Shown here piece after piece: positions 45,743-55,534 of a stretch of DNA of 64,000 nucleotides. Source of the DNA: Flavobacteriaceae bacterium. GTDB taxonomy: Bacteria > Bacteroidota > Bacteroidia > Flavobacteriales > Flavobacteriaceae. How positions within the stretch are numbered: position 1 is the first letter of the stretch; each line of letters opens with the position of its first letter. A program made the translations under genes and the position numbers. The notes below the pieces were generated by a model. It worked only from the letters and a program-made list of their open reading frames with translations. It was not told the DNA's origin and ran no database searches. Location of the stretch: contig JADGEL010000001.1 in assembly GCA_016744415.1 (NCBI GenBank), positions 124,001 through 188,000 on the forward strand. Direction: 5' to 3'.

Positions 45743-48700
45743 TTAGCCATTCTTTCTTAAATATTTACCTATTATCTTATTTAAGACATCTTTATTTATT
45801 GGTTTTGTTATAAATTCATCACAACCTGCATCTTTTGCTTTTTTCATATCCTCTCTAGTTGAATATGCCGTTTGCGCAACAATTGGCAAATCTGGGCTAA
45901 TTTTTTTTATCTCTATAGTTGCATCATAACCATTCATTTTAGGCATTTTTATATCCATTAGCACCAAATCTATACCTGGGTTATCTTTACACATTTCTAC
46001 AGCTTCTACCCCATCTATGGCGTGTAGGATTTTACATGGCACTCTTAATTTATCTATCAATAATATTTCTAGAAATAGAAAATTAACTTCCTCATCTTCT
46101 GCAATTAAAATAGTGCACTTTGGTATTTCTTTTTTTAAGCTTCCTCCTCTTTTTTTAGCTGTATTCTTTTTTACAACGGGCTTATATGGTATGGTTACGG
46201 TAAATGTAGCTCCATCCGTTGTTTTTGATTCTACTGAAATCTCTCCATCTAATAATTCTGCATTCTCTTTTGCTATAGATAGTCCTAATCCTAAACCTCC
46301 AGCTTTTCTTGATATTTTCTTTTCGGCTTGCGAGAATCTTTCAAAAATAATTTTTTGCTTTTCTGGTTCAATTCCTATTCCGGTATCTTTAACATAAATC
46401 TCTAAAAGGGTATTGTTTTTCTTAAGACTATATCCAAATGCAACATATCCTCTTGTAGTAAATTTTAAAGCATTTTCTAATAAATTGCTAAGAATTTTAT
46501 TCAACTTTACTTTATCAGTATAAATAGTACTTTCTGCATCTAATAATCCCTTTTTAAAATAAAGCGATATTCCTTGTTCTTTTGCTTTAATATCAAAAAT
46601 TGAGAATAACTCAAAAAATGAATCGTTTATACACACCTCACTTTCAACAACACTTACCTGCTTTGTTTCTAATTTAGAAATTTCAAGAATATCATCAATA
46701 ATATGTAACAATTCCCTACCACTATTTTGAATTATATTAACAAAATGCGTCCTTTTCTTATCTGTTAAATAAGCATCGTCTAACAACTGTGTAAATCCAA
46801 GAATACCATTCATTGGCGTTCTAATTTCATGTGACATATTGTGAAGAAATTCTGTTTTTAAACGATTACTTTCTTCTGCTTTATCTTTGGATTTAATAAG
46901 TTCAGATTCTATTTTTTTTCGTTCAGTTATATCTCTAAACTCAACACTTCTTACTTTCTTACCCTTATACGGAACCTCTTTTCCCTCTAACCGAAGCGGA
47001 TATAACTCTTTGTTTTTACGAACACCTACAGCTTTATATGGTTTTTCATAACCAGCTAAAATGTTTTCCATCACCAACTCCCTAAAGGATTCTTCTATTA
47101 ACAACAAGCCATCCATTCCAATTAACTCATCGAATGTATAACCTGTTATGTCAGATAAACCCTGATTGCAATCTAATATTACACCCTTATCATGTACTGC
47201 AATACCACCAAAAGAGGCGTTGTGTAACGCTTTATAGCGAATTTCGTTTTCTTGGGCTATTTTTTTTGAATCTTTTAGTTCTTTCTCTTTCTCTTTACGC
47301 TCTGTGATATCTGTCATATGGCTTGAATATGCTATAATGGTGTTCCGCTCATCTCGAATTGGAAAAACCTGTAACTCACAAGGAAAAACAGTGCCATCTT
47401 TTTTCTTGTTTAAGATTTCAGTTTTATACTTATTACCAACTGATATTGTGTCGTATATTTCAGTCTGAATTTCTTCAGATAAAAAGTCTGCGTTAAACAT
47501 TATTGGAGATTTACCTTGAACTTCTTCCAATGTATATTCATAAAGTTTTTTAAAGGATTCATTTATCCAAGTAATTTCGAAATCGAGATTCGTAGTTAAA
47601 ACAGCACTTTTTGCTTGCTGTGTGATTTCACTTAGAAACTTGATTTTTTCCTCTGCTTTTTTACGCTGATCAATGTTGGTAATAAGCCCATGCCACAAGG
47701 TAGAACCGTCATCTAATCTTTGAGGGATTGAATATCCTTCTATCCATGTAGGCTCTTTATTACCTGGTAAAATAACACGATATTCATCTCTCCATGGTGA
47801 TAAATTATCCGCAGATTTCTGAATACTTTCACCAACACGTTCTAGGTCATCTGGATGTATCATTTCAAATACAAGCTCAGCACTTTCGACAACCTGTTCT
47901 GGAGTTAAACCATAAATATCTTTGATTCCAATACTTGAATATGGGAAACATGAGGTGCCATCAGGTCTTAGTAAAAACTGATAAATAACTCCAGGAATTT
48001 GTGCAGATAAGTTTCTTAACAACTCATTTTTTTCTCTAAATGCTTCTCTTATGGTTTTTGCCTCGGTAATGTCTTGGATTATTCCTTTCATTTTCAATAA
48101 GTTTCCTTTATCGTCAAATACTAGAGCTCCCATTCCATATACCCAATGTGTTTCTTTTGTTTTTTTATTAATAATGCGATATTCTTTATTAAAAAACTCA
48201 TGATTAAGCATCACATTTGTTTCCAAATATTTTATCATCATTTCCTTATCATCTGGATGAATTACATTTAACCAAGAAACCACACCCTTTCTTTTTTTGC
48301 TTTTTATTCCAAAAATCATATCTAGCTCTAAAGAACTTTTCCACATCCCTGTTTCAAAATTTAAAATATAAGAGCCCATTTTAGCGACTTGTTGCGTTTC
48401 TATCAACATGTTTTCACTATCTGATATGGTTTTTATCATTAGTTTACGTTCAGTAAAATCTCTAAAAGTTCCTGTAATTTTAATTCTTACTCCGCCTTCA
48501 TCATATTCTTTCCTAATATTAGCAATAAGCCAAACTACTTTTTTATCAATGGGGCGAATAACTCTAAACTCTATAGCTTCATTTTTTACACCAATATCAT
48601 CGATAAATTGTTGTACTCCCATAAAATCTTCGGGATGTATTAAATTTGCCCAACCTTCAACATTTCTTTTATACAATTTATCAATTCCCAAAATTTCATC

Positions 48701-49759
48701 ACCAATCACTGAAGTTTCAAATAAATCTGTATTATCATAAAAAACAAAACTTCCTAAGTTTGCTATACTAAGCACTTCATTTAGTTTATCTTGATTCTTT
48801 ATTAAATTTAATTGTGTTTTCTTAAGACTAGAAATATCTTGAATAGATATATATACTTTCTTAAAATCGGCTTCATATCCTGGCGCGACAACAAATCTTA
48901 GGTGGACCTGTTTTATATTTCCGCTTTTAGTTTTTACTACAGTTTCTACTTCACATTTATTTTTACCAGTAATAAGTGAAACAAGTTGTTTTTTAAATGC
49001 TTCAAAAGATTCTGGCGTAAAAAAATTAGTAATGTTATCAAGTAAATCTTCTTTTGACAATGCCTCATGTAATAATACCGCTTCTTTATTCACATCAATA
49101 ACTATTGCTAAATCAGCACACTCTTTAACAAATTCTGGATGTTCATCAAAATATTTCTTAAAATGCTTTACTCCTTTTTTCTTTAAAGTATCAAGCAGTA
49201 TTTTTACTTCAGAAAAATCTTCTTCCCATAATGCAATTGGTGTTGCTTCAAAAATAGAACGATACCTTTTTTCATTACTCTTTATTTTTTCTTCTGCTAG
49301 TTTTCGTGAAGTAATATCACGTATCGTTCCCAAAACTAATTTTTCATTACCAACAGTAATAATATTCCCAATTATTTCTGCAAAATAATTTGTTCTGTCT
49401 TTTTTTTGAAGTTGAACATACATTGGTGTTCCTTCTTTTTCATTTTTACTTTCAGCAAATCTCTCATGACTCTCTTTTTTTGATTTCATATCAAAAACCG
49501 TCAAATCCAGTAATTCTTCTTCAGAGTATCCAGACATTTTACAGAATCCTGGATTAACATAAACATAATTCCCATCAAGGTCTGCTACTGTAACCCCCTC
49601 AGTAGTCTGATTTGCAAATGCTTTGAACTGCTTTTCACTTTCTTCAATAAGTTTAGCATATTCTTTGAGCTTAAAATTAGATTTTTGCAATGATGCTATT
49701 TTAGATTTCAAAGATTCATTCTCTTCTAAAAGTTCTTTTTGCGATTTGATTTTATCCAT
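45743..49759 (-). CDS. Multi-PAS hybrid sensor histidine kinase with receiver domain
   Basis: A 1338-residue soluble signalling protein with no membrane helix. A coiled coil (about 5-45) is followed by seven PAS/PAC units (about 45-155, 165-318, 325-445, 455-575, 585-710, 715-832, 840-958), each ending in a variant of D-I-T-E-R-K. The HisKA domain has FLHNMSHEIRTP with the phosphorylated His near residue 977. The ATPase domain has DTGIGIEPEKQ and GLGLGLSIAKE. The receiver domain has its Asp near 1268 in LVLMDIKMPKMNG. It integrates several cytosolic signals, but no output gene is adjacent. It lies 59 bases after a smaller kinase gene, probably in one operon. Confidence 0.9.
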   Translation of the reverse strand: MDKIKSQKELLEENESLKSKIASLQKSNFKLKEYAKLIEESEKQFKAFANQTTEGVTVADLDGNYVYVNPGFCKMSGYSEEELLDLTVFDMKSKKESHERFAESKNEKEGTPMYVQLQKKDRTNYFAEIIGNIITVGNEKLVLGTIRDITSRKLAEEKIKSNEKRYRSIFEATPIALWEEDFSEVKILLDTLKKKGVKHFKKYFDEHPEFVKECADLAIVIDVNKEAVLLHEALSKEDLLDNITNFFTPESFEAFKKQLVSLITGKNKCEVETVVKTKSGNIKQVHLRFVVAPGYEADFKKVYISIQDISSLKKTQLNLIKNQDKLNEVLSIANLGSFVFYDNTDLFETSVIGDEILGIDKLYKRNVEGWANLIHPEDFMGVQQFIDDIGVKNEAIEFRVIRPIDKKVVWLIANIRKEYDEGGVRIKITGTFRDFTERKLMIKTISDSENMLIETQQVAKMGSYILNFETGMWKSSLELDMIFGIKSKKRKGVVSWLNVIHPDDKEMMIKYLETNVMLNHEFFNKEYRIINKKTKETHWVYGMGALVFDDKGNLLKMKGIIQDITEAKTIREAFREKNELLRNLSAQIPGVIYQFLLRPDGTSCFPYSSIGIKDIYGLTPEQVVESAELVFEMIHPDDLERVGESIQKSADNLSPWRDEYRVILPGNKEPTWIEGYSIPQRLDDGSTLWHGLITNIDQRKKAEEKIKFLSEITQQAKSAVLTTNLDFEITWINESFKKLYEYTLEEVQGKSPIMFNADFLSEEIQTEIYDTISVGNKYKTEILNKKKDGTVFPCELQVFPIRDERNTIIAYSSHMTDITERKEKEKELKDSKKIAQENEIRYKALHNASFGGIAVHDKGVILDCNQGLSDITGYTFDELIGMDGLLLIEESFRELVMENILAGYEKPYKAVGVRKNKELYPLRLEGKEVPYKGKKVRSVEFRDITERKKIESELIKSKDKAEESNRLKTEFLHNMSHEIRTPMNGILGFTQLLDDAYLTDKKRTHFVNIIQNSGRELLHIIDDILEISKLETKQVSVVESEVCINDSFFELFSIFDIKAKEQGISLYFKKGLLDAESTIYTDKVKLNKILSNLLENALKFTTRGYVAFGYSLKKNNTLLEIYVKDTGIGIEPEKQKIIFERFSQAEKKISRKAGGLGLGLSIAKENAELLDGEISVESKTTDGATFTVTIPYKPVVKKNTAKKRGGSLKKEIPKCTILIAEDEEVNFLFLEILLIDKLRVPCKILHAIDGVEAVEMCKDNPGIDLVLMDIKMPKMNGYDATIEIKKISPDLPIVAQTAYSTREDMKKAKDAGCDEFITKPINKDVLNKIIGKYLRKNG

Positions 49760-49818
49760 AACTCAAGTATTGAATTTACTAGTTAGTTGTTAGTTAGAAA
49801 ACCTGTTTGTTGCTCACA

Positions 49819-50631
49819 TCAACTCATTCTTGGAAGTGTAATTTTAACCTCTGCCCCTTTATCTAATTCACTCTTAAAATAAATTTTTCCTTGGTGTTGC
49901 TCAATAATTATTTTAGACATAGTTAAACCCAATCCTACACATTTTTCTTTATCATTAGAGTATGTATTTACAACAAAATACTCATCAAAGACCTTCGCTA
50001 TATTTTCTTTACAAACTCCAACTCCATCATCGGTAATTAATGTCTCTACCGTATTTTTTGTGATAGTAACAGAAATAGTAATTGTAGTGTTTTCATTAGA
50101 ATATCTAATTGCATTTTCAACAATATTTGATATTGTTTTATCCATTTCTTCACTGTCAATCATTAGTATTTCTGAGGTAGTTTCTGATTTTGAAATGATA
50201 TTGATTCCTTTATCTAAAGCAAGCGGTATATGCCTATCAACAACTTGATTCAATAAATCTATATAATCTAGTTTACTGAATAAGTAAGCCATTTTTGGAG
50301 ATTTTAATCTTAAAAACTTTGAGGTTCTGTTTAAAAAGAGAATAGAATAATCAGCTGCTTTTTTAATAATTCCAATATGCTTTTTGAGTTTATCGGCATC
50401 GTAAAAATCAATATCTTCAAGTATCATTTCAGAAAATGAAGTAACTACACCAGCAGGGTTTTTCAAATCATGAATTAATCTAGCAACTAATTTATTATGA
50501 GATTCATTAATTAAATCAATCGATTTTTTTTCACTTTTCAGTTGAATCCTTAGATCAATTATTTTCTCTTCTAACTCTTCAATATACTTATCTGATTTTG
50601 TCTTATTCTTTTTCATTAACTTATTTTTCAA
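49819..50631 (-). CDS. Soluble sensor histidine kinase
   Basis: A 270-residue kinase without membrane helices or sensor domain. A short coiled coil (about 12-45) leads into the dimerisation helix with VARLIHDLKNPAG (His about 55). Then come the N box NAIRYSN, the G1 box DDGVGVCKENI and GLGLTMSKIIIEQH. The input probably comes by protein contact. It precedes the large hybrid kinase in the same direction and the two may form one signalling module. An exact TACATTTG box lies at 50690-50697 (minus). Confidence 0.88.
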   Translation of the reverse strand: MKNKLMKKNKTKSDKYIEELEEKIIDLRIQLKSEKKSIDLINESHNKLVARLIHDLKNPAGVVTSFSEMILEDIDFYDADKLKKHIGIIKKAADYSILFLNRTSKFLRLKSPKMAYLFSKLDYIDLLNQVVDRHIPLALDKGINIISKSETTSEILMIDSEEMDKTISNIVENAIRYSNENTTITISVTITKNTVETLITDDGVGVCKENIAKVFDEYFVVNTYSNDKEKCVGLGLTMSKIIIEQHQGKIYFKSELDKGAEVKITLPRMS

Positions 50632-50981
50632 CTAAAAAACAACCCTTACCATATATCGTGTAAACTTATAATATGGGGTTAGACAATACCAAATGTAAAC
50701 TCTTATAAGTTAATATCATATGATATTTGTCAGTCTTAAAGAATCAATATAAAACTCTTAAGTAATAAAAAACAGTTTGTTTTTACTGCATAATATACAA
50801 ACCCAACATACATTTGCTGAACATTCAACAATAAACAAATCTAATCTCTATTAAGAAAAATATCTATAATCAGTTTTAAACATCAATAAGTATAGGGTTA
50901 GAACATGATTTTAATCATACTAAATCCTAAAACACTTTCATAATTTTACCTCATTATAAAACACAATCAAATTAGACTTTT
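50632..50981. other. Divergent intergenic region, kinases versus indolepyruvate operon
   Basis: A 350-base AT-rich gap between divergent operons. The minus side has an exact -7 box TACATTTG (50690-50697), about 58 bases before the kinase ATG. The plus side has a near match TAATTTTA (50941-50948) about 33 bases before the iorA start. No gene, strong hairpin or repeat array was seen. Confidence 0.45.
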
Positions 50982-52598
50982 ATGAAGAAACTTCTTTTAG
51001 GTAATGAAGCCTTAGCACAAGGAGCAATTGATGCTGGTATATCTGGTGTTTATGCATACCCTGGAACTCCTTCAACAGAAATTACTGAATACATACAAAA
51101 ATCAAAAACTGCTAAAGAATTAAACATTCATTCACAGTGGTCTGTCAATGAAAAAACAGCAATGGAGGCCGCTCTTGGAATGTCATATGCAGGAAAAAGA
51201 TCTATGACAGTAATGAAACATGTTGGTTTAAATGTTGCTGCAGATGTGTTTATGAATATGTCAGTATCAGGTATTAATGGAGGGCTCGTTGTAGTTGTTG
51301 CCGATGACCCTTCAATGCACTCATCACAAAACGAGCAAGACTCTAGATACTATGGCAGGTTTGCAATGATTCCAATTTTAGAGCCTTCAACACAACAAGA
51401 GTGTTATGAAATAACAAAATATGCCTTTGATTTGTCTGAAAAAATGGAGCTACCAATAATGATTCGTTTAGTAACTCGCCTATCACACTCAAGAGCAGGT
51501 ATTAAAACTGGCGATAGAACAGCGCAAAACAAAATTAAATTACCAACAAATCAAACGCAATTTCAGTTAATTCCGATGCATGCTCGCGGTAGGTATCAAC
51601 ACTTAGTAGATATTCAGGGAGGCAATCGAAAAAGTTCTGAAAAAAGTCCATACAACACATTCATCAATGGTGATGACACCTCAATGGGAATCATAGCATC
51701 AGGTATTGCTTATAATTATTTAATGGAAAATTATGAAGATGGAGAGTGCCCATATCCTGTATTAAAAATATCGCAATACCCGCTTCCAAAAACACGAATT
51801 AAAAGTTTATTTGACAACTGTGATAAAATATTGGTTTTAGAGGATGGCTACCCTTTTATTGAAGAAATAATTTCTGATTTCTTAGATGAGAAGAGAGCCG
51901 TTATTGGTCGTCTAAGTGGTCATGTAAATCGTGTTGGCGAATTAGATCCTGATTCTATAAAAAAAGCGTTGGGTTTTGAAGTGGAAAAAACAGAACCTAT
52001 TCCAGAAGTTGTCTCTGGTAGACCTCCTGAATTATGTGTTGGATGTGCTCATAGAGATTTATTTGACGCTATAAATATTTTAGGAAAAGAAAATAGCTCT
52101 CAAAAAGTATTTGGGGATATTGGTTGCTATGCCTTAGGCGTATTAGATCCTTTTGCAAGTATTGACACGCTAATTGATATGGGAGCTTCTATTACGATGG
52201 CTAAAGGTGCTGCAGATGCCGGAATACACCCAGCAATTGCTATTATTGGAGATTCTACATTTACACATTCAGGGATGACAGGCTTGTTAGAAGCTGTTAT
52301 TGAAGATACACCAATTACGGTTATAATTTCTGACAATTCAGCAATCGCTATGACAGGTGCTCAAGATTCTGCCGCATCGGGTAGGATAGTAGATATTTGT
52401 AAGGGAATTGGAGTAAATAAAGACCATTTAATTTTAATTACTCCGCTTCATAAGAACCTTCAAAACAACATCGATTTAATCAGAAATGAAATTAATCATC
52501 CAGGGGTATCTGTAATTATCGCTCAGCGCCCTTGTGTGCAATTACCAAAAGAGAAAAAAGATTTATTACGAAAAATCAAAAACATCTCATTAAACTAA
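50982..52598 (+). CDS. iorA: Indolepyruvate oxidoreductase alpha subunit lacking the ferredoxin domain
   Basis: A 538-residue subunit of an enzyme that oxidatively decarboxylates aryl-pyruvates (indole-, phenyl- or hydroxyphenylpyruvate) to aryl-acetyl-CoA. The pyrimidine domain has YPGTPSTEIT and ADDPSMHSSQNEQDSR. The TPP-binding domain has ELCVGCAHRDLF (about 355) and GDSTFTHSG with N-S-A-I-A-M-T-G (about 423-460). Archaeal and most bacterial IorA are over 600 residues and end in two 4Fe-4S clusters with C-x-x-C-x-x-C motifs. This chain stops just before that domain and no separate ferredoxin gene follows within ten bases. Confidence 0.85.
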   Translation: MKKLLLGNEALAQGAIDAGISGVYAYPGTPSTEITEYIQKSKTAKELNIHSQWSVNEKTAMEAALGMSYAGKRSMTVMKHVGLNVAADVFMNMSVSGINGGLVVVVADDPSMHSSQNEQDSRYYGRFAMIPILEPSTQQECYEITKYAFDLSEKMELPIMIRLVTRLSHSRAGIKTGDRTAQNKIKLPTNQTQFQLIPMHARGRYQHLVDIQGGNRKSSEKSPYNTFINGDDTSMGIIASGIAYNYLMENYEDGECPYPVLKISQYPLPKTRIKSLFDNCDKILVLEDGYPFIEEIISDFLDEKRAVIGRLSGHVNRVGELDPDSIKKALGFEVEKTEPIPEVVSGRPPELCVGCAHRDLFDAINILGKENSSQKVFGDIGCYALGVLDPFASIDTLIDMGASITMAKGAADAGIHPAIAIIGDSTFTHSGMTGLLEAVIEDTPITVIISDNSAIAMTGAQDSAASGRIVDICKGIGVNKDHLILITPLHKNLQNNIDLIRNEINHPGVSVIIAQRPCVQLPKEKKDLLRKIKNISLN

Positions 52599-52607
52599 GT
52601 CAATAAA

Positions 52608-53189
52608 ATGAAAACAAATATAATATTAGCAGGAGTTGGTGGGCAAGGGATTCTAACCATAGCAGCCGTTTTAGATACAGCAGCATTGGCCAGTGATTTT
52701 CATATAAAACAATCTGAAGTTCATGGTATGAGTCAAAGAGGAGGTGCTGTACAATCACATGTTAGAATTTCTGATAAAGAAATTTATTCAGATTTAATTC
52801 CCAAAGGGAAAGCAGATATGATTATATCTGTTGAGCCAATGGAATTATTACGCTATTTGCCTTATCTAAAAAAAGGAGGATTATTGGTTACAGATGCAAA
52901 TCCATTTGTAAATATTACCAATTATCCTGAATTAGAAAAACTATATACTGAAATAAAATCACACACGAATACTATCTTAATAGATGCAAAAAAAATTGCT
53001 AAAAACTTAGGAAATTCTAGAGCAACAAATATTGTTTTATTAGGAGCATCAGCTTCTCAATTACCGCTTAGCGATGACAGTTTAAAAAATGCAATCCAAA
53101 TGCTGTTTCAACGAAAAGGAGAACGCATAGTGAATAAAAATCTTGAAGCATATAATAAAGGGAAAGAAATAGCAATTGCTACAATTTGA
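52608..53189 (+). CDS. iorB: Indolepyruvate oxidoreductase beta subunit
   Basis: A 193-residue gamma-type domain protein (pyruvate ferredoxin/flavodoxin oxidoreductase family). ILAGVGGQGILT (about 5-16) and SEVHGMSQRGGAVQSHVR (about 37-54) are the family signatures; it supplies the CoA-binding part of the enzyme. It lies nine bases after iorA and three before the CoA ligase, so the three genes form one operon. Confidence 0.9.
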   Translation: MKTNIILAGVGGQGILTIAAVLDTAALASDFHIKQSEVHGMSQRGGAVQSHVRISDKEIYSDLIPKGKADMIISVEPMELLRYLPYLKKGGLLVTDANPFVNITNYPELEKLYTEIKSHTNTILIDAKKIAKNLGNSRATNIVLLGASASQLPLSDDSLKNAIQMLFQRKGERIVNKNLEAYNKGKEIAIATI

Positions 53190-53192
53190 TAC

Positions 53193-55253
53193 ATGCTAAA
53201 CGAAAAATTAATAAATCCAAAAAGTATTGTTGTTGTTGGTGCATCTAACAACACCCAGACTCCCGGAGGGAGTGTGCTTAAAAATCTAATTGACAATAAT
53301 TTTATTGGAAATTTATTTGCTGTTAATCCTAAGGAAACTGAAGTTCAAGGAATAAAATGTTACCAAAATATTGCTGATGTACCTAAAGTTGATTTGGCTA
53401 TTATTGCAATAGCGGCAAGATTTACTTTAGAGACAGTTAAAACATTAGCACAACAAAAAAATACCAAAGGGTTTATTATTTTTTCTGCTGGGTTTAGCGA
53501 AAAAGACGAAGAAGGAGAAAAATTAGAACAACAAATAGTTGAAGAAATTAGTGCAGTTGATGGCACTTTGTTAGGACCAAATAATATTGGATTAATTAAT
53601 CAAAATTATGCTGGAGTTTTTACAAGTCCAATTCCGACTTTAACACCTCAAGGGGTAGATTTCATTTCTGGCTCTGGTGCCACAGCAGTATTTATTATTG
53701 AAGCCGCAATAGAAACAGGCTTGTCTTTTAACAGTGTTTACTCCGTTGGCAATTCTGCTCAAATTGCTGTTGAAGATGTATTAGAACACTTTGATATCAC
53801 TTTTGACATCAATACAAGTTCAAAGGTAAAACTGCTCTATATTGAAAGTATTGACAATCCACAAAAATTATTAAAACACGCATCATCACTAATTAATAAA
53901 GGATGTAAAATTGCAGCTATAAAGGCTGGAAGCTCATCTGCAGGTAGTAGGGCAGCAAGCTCACATACTGGTGCTTTAGCAAACTCTGATGTTGCCGTAG
54001 ATGCTTTGTTTAAAAAAGCTGGAATCGTGAGATGTTACGGGAGAAATGAATTAATTACAGTTGCTTCCATTTTTATACATCCTGAGCTAAAAGGGAAAAA
54101 CATTGCAATTATTACGCATGCAGGTGGGCCTGCAGTAATGCTGACTGATGCACTATCTAAAAACGGATTGAATGTACCAGAAATTAATGGTGCTAAAAGT
54201 GAAGAACTGCTAACAAAATTATATCTAGGTTCCTCCGTCTCAAACCCGATAGATTTTTTAGCAACCGGTAATGCCGAACAGTTAGAAACAATTATTGATT
54301 ATTGCGAACATGATTTCTCTAATATTGATGCAATGGTTGTCATTTTTGGAAGTCCTGGTTTGTTTAAAGTATATGACGTTTATGATGTGCTTCACAAAAA
54401 AATGCGTGACTGCAAAAAACCCATTTTCCCAATTTTACCTTCTGTGGTCAATGTGAAAAAGGAAATTGAGTATTTTATTTCGAAAGGAAACATTAATTTT
54501 CCTGATGAAGTTTTATTCGGAAATGCCTTAAAAAAAACGCTTAAAGCCTCAAGATTAACTGCTAATAACACAACGCCAATTTCAGCTGATTCCAAAACTA
54601 TTAGAGCAATCATTGACAATGCAAACAATGGATATTTACATCCTAAACAAGTAAAAGAACTTCTGATATCTGCTCAAATCCCCATTGCACAAGAAATTGT
54701 CTGTGAAACAAAAGATAATTGTATTTCAGCAGTTCAAGAACTCGGATTCCCTATTGTTATGAAAGTAATAGGTCCAGTTCATAAATCAGATGTTGGTGGT
54801 ATTGTCTTAAATATCACTACCAACGAAAAACTAATCGATTCATTCAATAAAATAATGAAAATCGATGGAGCTACTTCGGTCTTAATTCAACCTATGAAAA
54901 AAGGAATTGAATTATTTATTGGAGCAAAAAAAGAAGGAAACTTCGGGCATCTAGTGCTTTGCGGATTAGGTGGCATATATATAGAAATTTTAAAAGATGT
55001 AAATTCAGCATTAGCACCAGTTACTTTTTCAGAAGCAACAGAAATGATTCAGAATTTAAAGTCATATAAGATTTTACAAGGAATTAGAAATCAAGAAGGT
55101 GTTGATGAAGTTGAATTTGCAGAGATTATTACAAAGGTTTCAAACTTAGTGAGTATAGCTCCAGAAATAGCTGAATTAGATTTGAATCCCCTTTTAGGAA
55201 ACTCTAAAGAAATAATTGCTGTTGATGCAAGAGTTAGAATTGAGAAGAGCTAA
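53193..55253 (+). CDS. ADP-forming acyl-CoA synthetase (fused alpha and beta)
   Basis: A 686-residue acetate-CoA ligase (ADP-forming). The order is a CoA-binding Rossmann domain (about 1-125, GASNNTQTPGGSVLKNL), a succinyl-CoA-ligase-like domain with the phosphorylated His258 in ASSHTGALA, and a C-terminal ATP-grasp domain (about 475-686, VMKVIGPVHKSDVGGIVL). It would convert aryl-acetyl-CoA from IorAB plus ADP and phosphate to the aryl acid, CoA and ATP, conserving energy from aromatic amino acid breakdown. The acyl specificity is inferred from the operon. Confidence 0.88.
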   Translation: MLNEKLINPKSIVVVGASNNTQTPGGSVLKNLIDNNFIGNLFAVNPKETEVQGIKCYQNIADVPKVDLAIIAIAARFTLETVKTLAQQKNTKGFIIFSAGFSEKDEEGEKLEQQIVEEISAVDGTLLGPNNIGLINQNYAGVFTSPIPTLTPQGVDFISGSGATAVFIIEAAIETGLSFNSVYSVGNSAQIAVEDVLEHFDITFDINTSSKVKLLYIESIDNPQKLLKHASSLINKGCKIAAIKAGSSSAGSRAASSHTGALANSDVAVDALFKKAGIVRCYGRNELITVASIFIHPELKGKNIAIITHAGGPAVMLTDALSKNGLNVPEINGAKSEELLTKLYLGSSVSNPIDFLATGNAEQLETIIDYCEHDFSNIDAMVVIFGSPGLFKVYDVYDVLHKKMRDCKKPIFPILPSVVNVKKEIEYFISKGNINFPDEVLFGNALKKTLKASRLTANNTTPISADSKTIRAIIDNANNGYLHPKQVKELLISAQIPIAQEIVCETKDNCISAVQELGFPIVMKVIGPVHKSDVGGIVLNITTNEKLIDSFNKIMKIDGATSVLIQPMKKGIELFIGAKKEGNFGHLVLCGLGGIYIEILKDVNSALAPVTFSEATEMIQNLKSYKILQGIRNQEGVDEVEFAEIITKVSNLVSIAPEIAELDLNPLLGNSKEIIAVDARVRIEKS

Positions 55254-55291
55254 TTTATAAAAAATCATTAACCTATTTTTATGCATAAAAA

Positions 55292-55325
55292 AAACACCTG
55301 AAAATCAATAGATTAACAAGTGTTT
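55292..55325 (-). terminator. Displaced tRNA terminator copy at the left end of the element
   Basis: AAACACCTG pairs with CAAGTGTTT (one wobble pair) and is followed by T residues on the minus strand. It is 30 or so bases of near-identical sequence to the terminator at 63939-63972 and marks the original downstream flank of the tRNA gene. Confidence 0.75.
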
Positions 55326-55328
55326 AAT

Positions 55329-55344
55329 CGGTCTGGACGGGACT
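55329..55344. repeat. attL core: 3' end fragment of a tRNA gene
   Basis: CGGTCTGGACGGGACT, exactly repeated at 63976-63991. On the minus strand it is the acceptor 3' strand, discriminator base and part of the T stem of the tRNA. To its right the sequence no longer fits a tRNA (TTAAAAC instead of CGAACCC). It is the remnant left by site-specific integration. Confidence 0.85.
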
Positions 55345-55480
55345 TAAAACTATCAATACTGAATAGTTTGCAAAACCCATCAAACTCATACTATTATTAA
55401 TAAAATCAACATAACTACCGTAAATAAAGGGGTTCAGACAATTTAATAAAATGGTATGATATTGCAATAAATTGAATTTC

Positions 55481-55500
55481 ACCGTACAACTACCGTACAT
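55481..55500. repeat. Integrase arm-type site pair, left end
   Basis: ACCGTACAA (55481-55489) and ACCGTACAT (55492-55500), start-to-start distance 11 bp. A weaker copy, ACCGTAAAT, is at 55417-55425. The same pair with the same spacing occurs at the right end of the element. They also sit just upstream of the int promoter. Confidence 0.65.
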
Positions 55501-55506
55501 ATTTGT

Positions 55507-55514
55507 TATATTTG
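55507..55514 (+). promoter_or_regulatory. -7 box of the integrase gene
   Basis: TATATTTG, exact TAnnTTTG, 20 bases before the ATG at 55535. It is seven bases from the arm-like sites, so integrase binding there may repress its own gene. Confidence 0.55.
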
Positions 55515-55534
55515 TATTGTTCAAATGTTTATTT

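Noticed and set aside
55472-55534. Upstream start of the integrase at 55472
   Set aside because: These codons overlap the arm-like sites and the TATATTTG promoter box, so they should not be in the mRNA.
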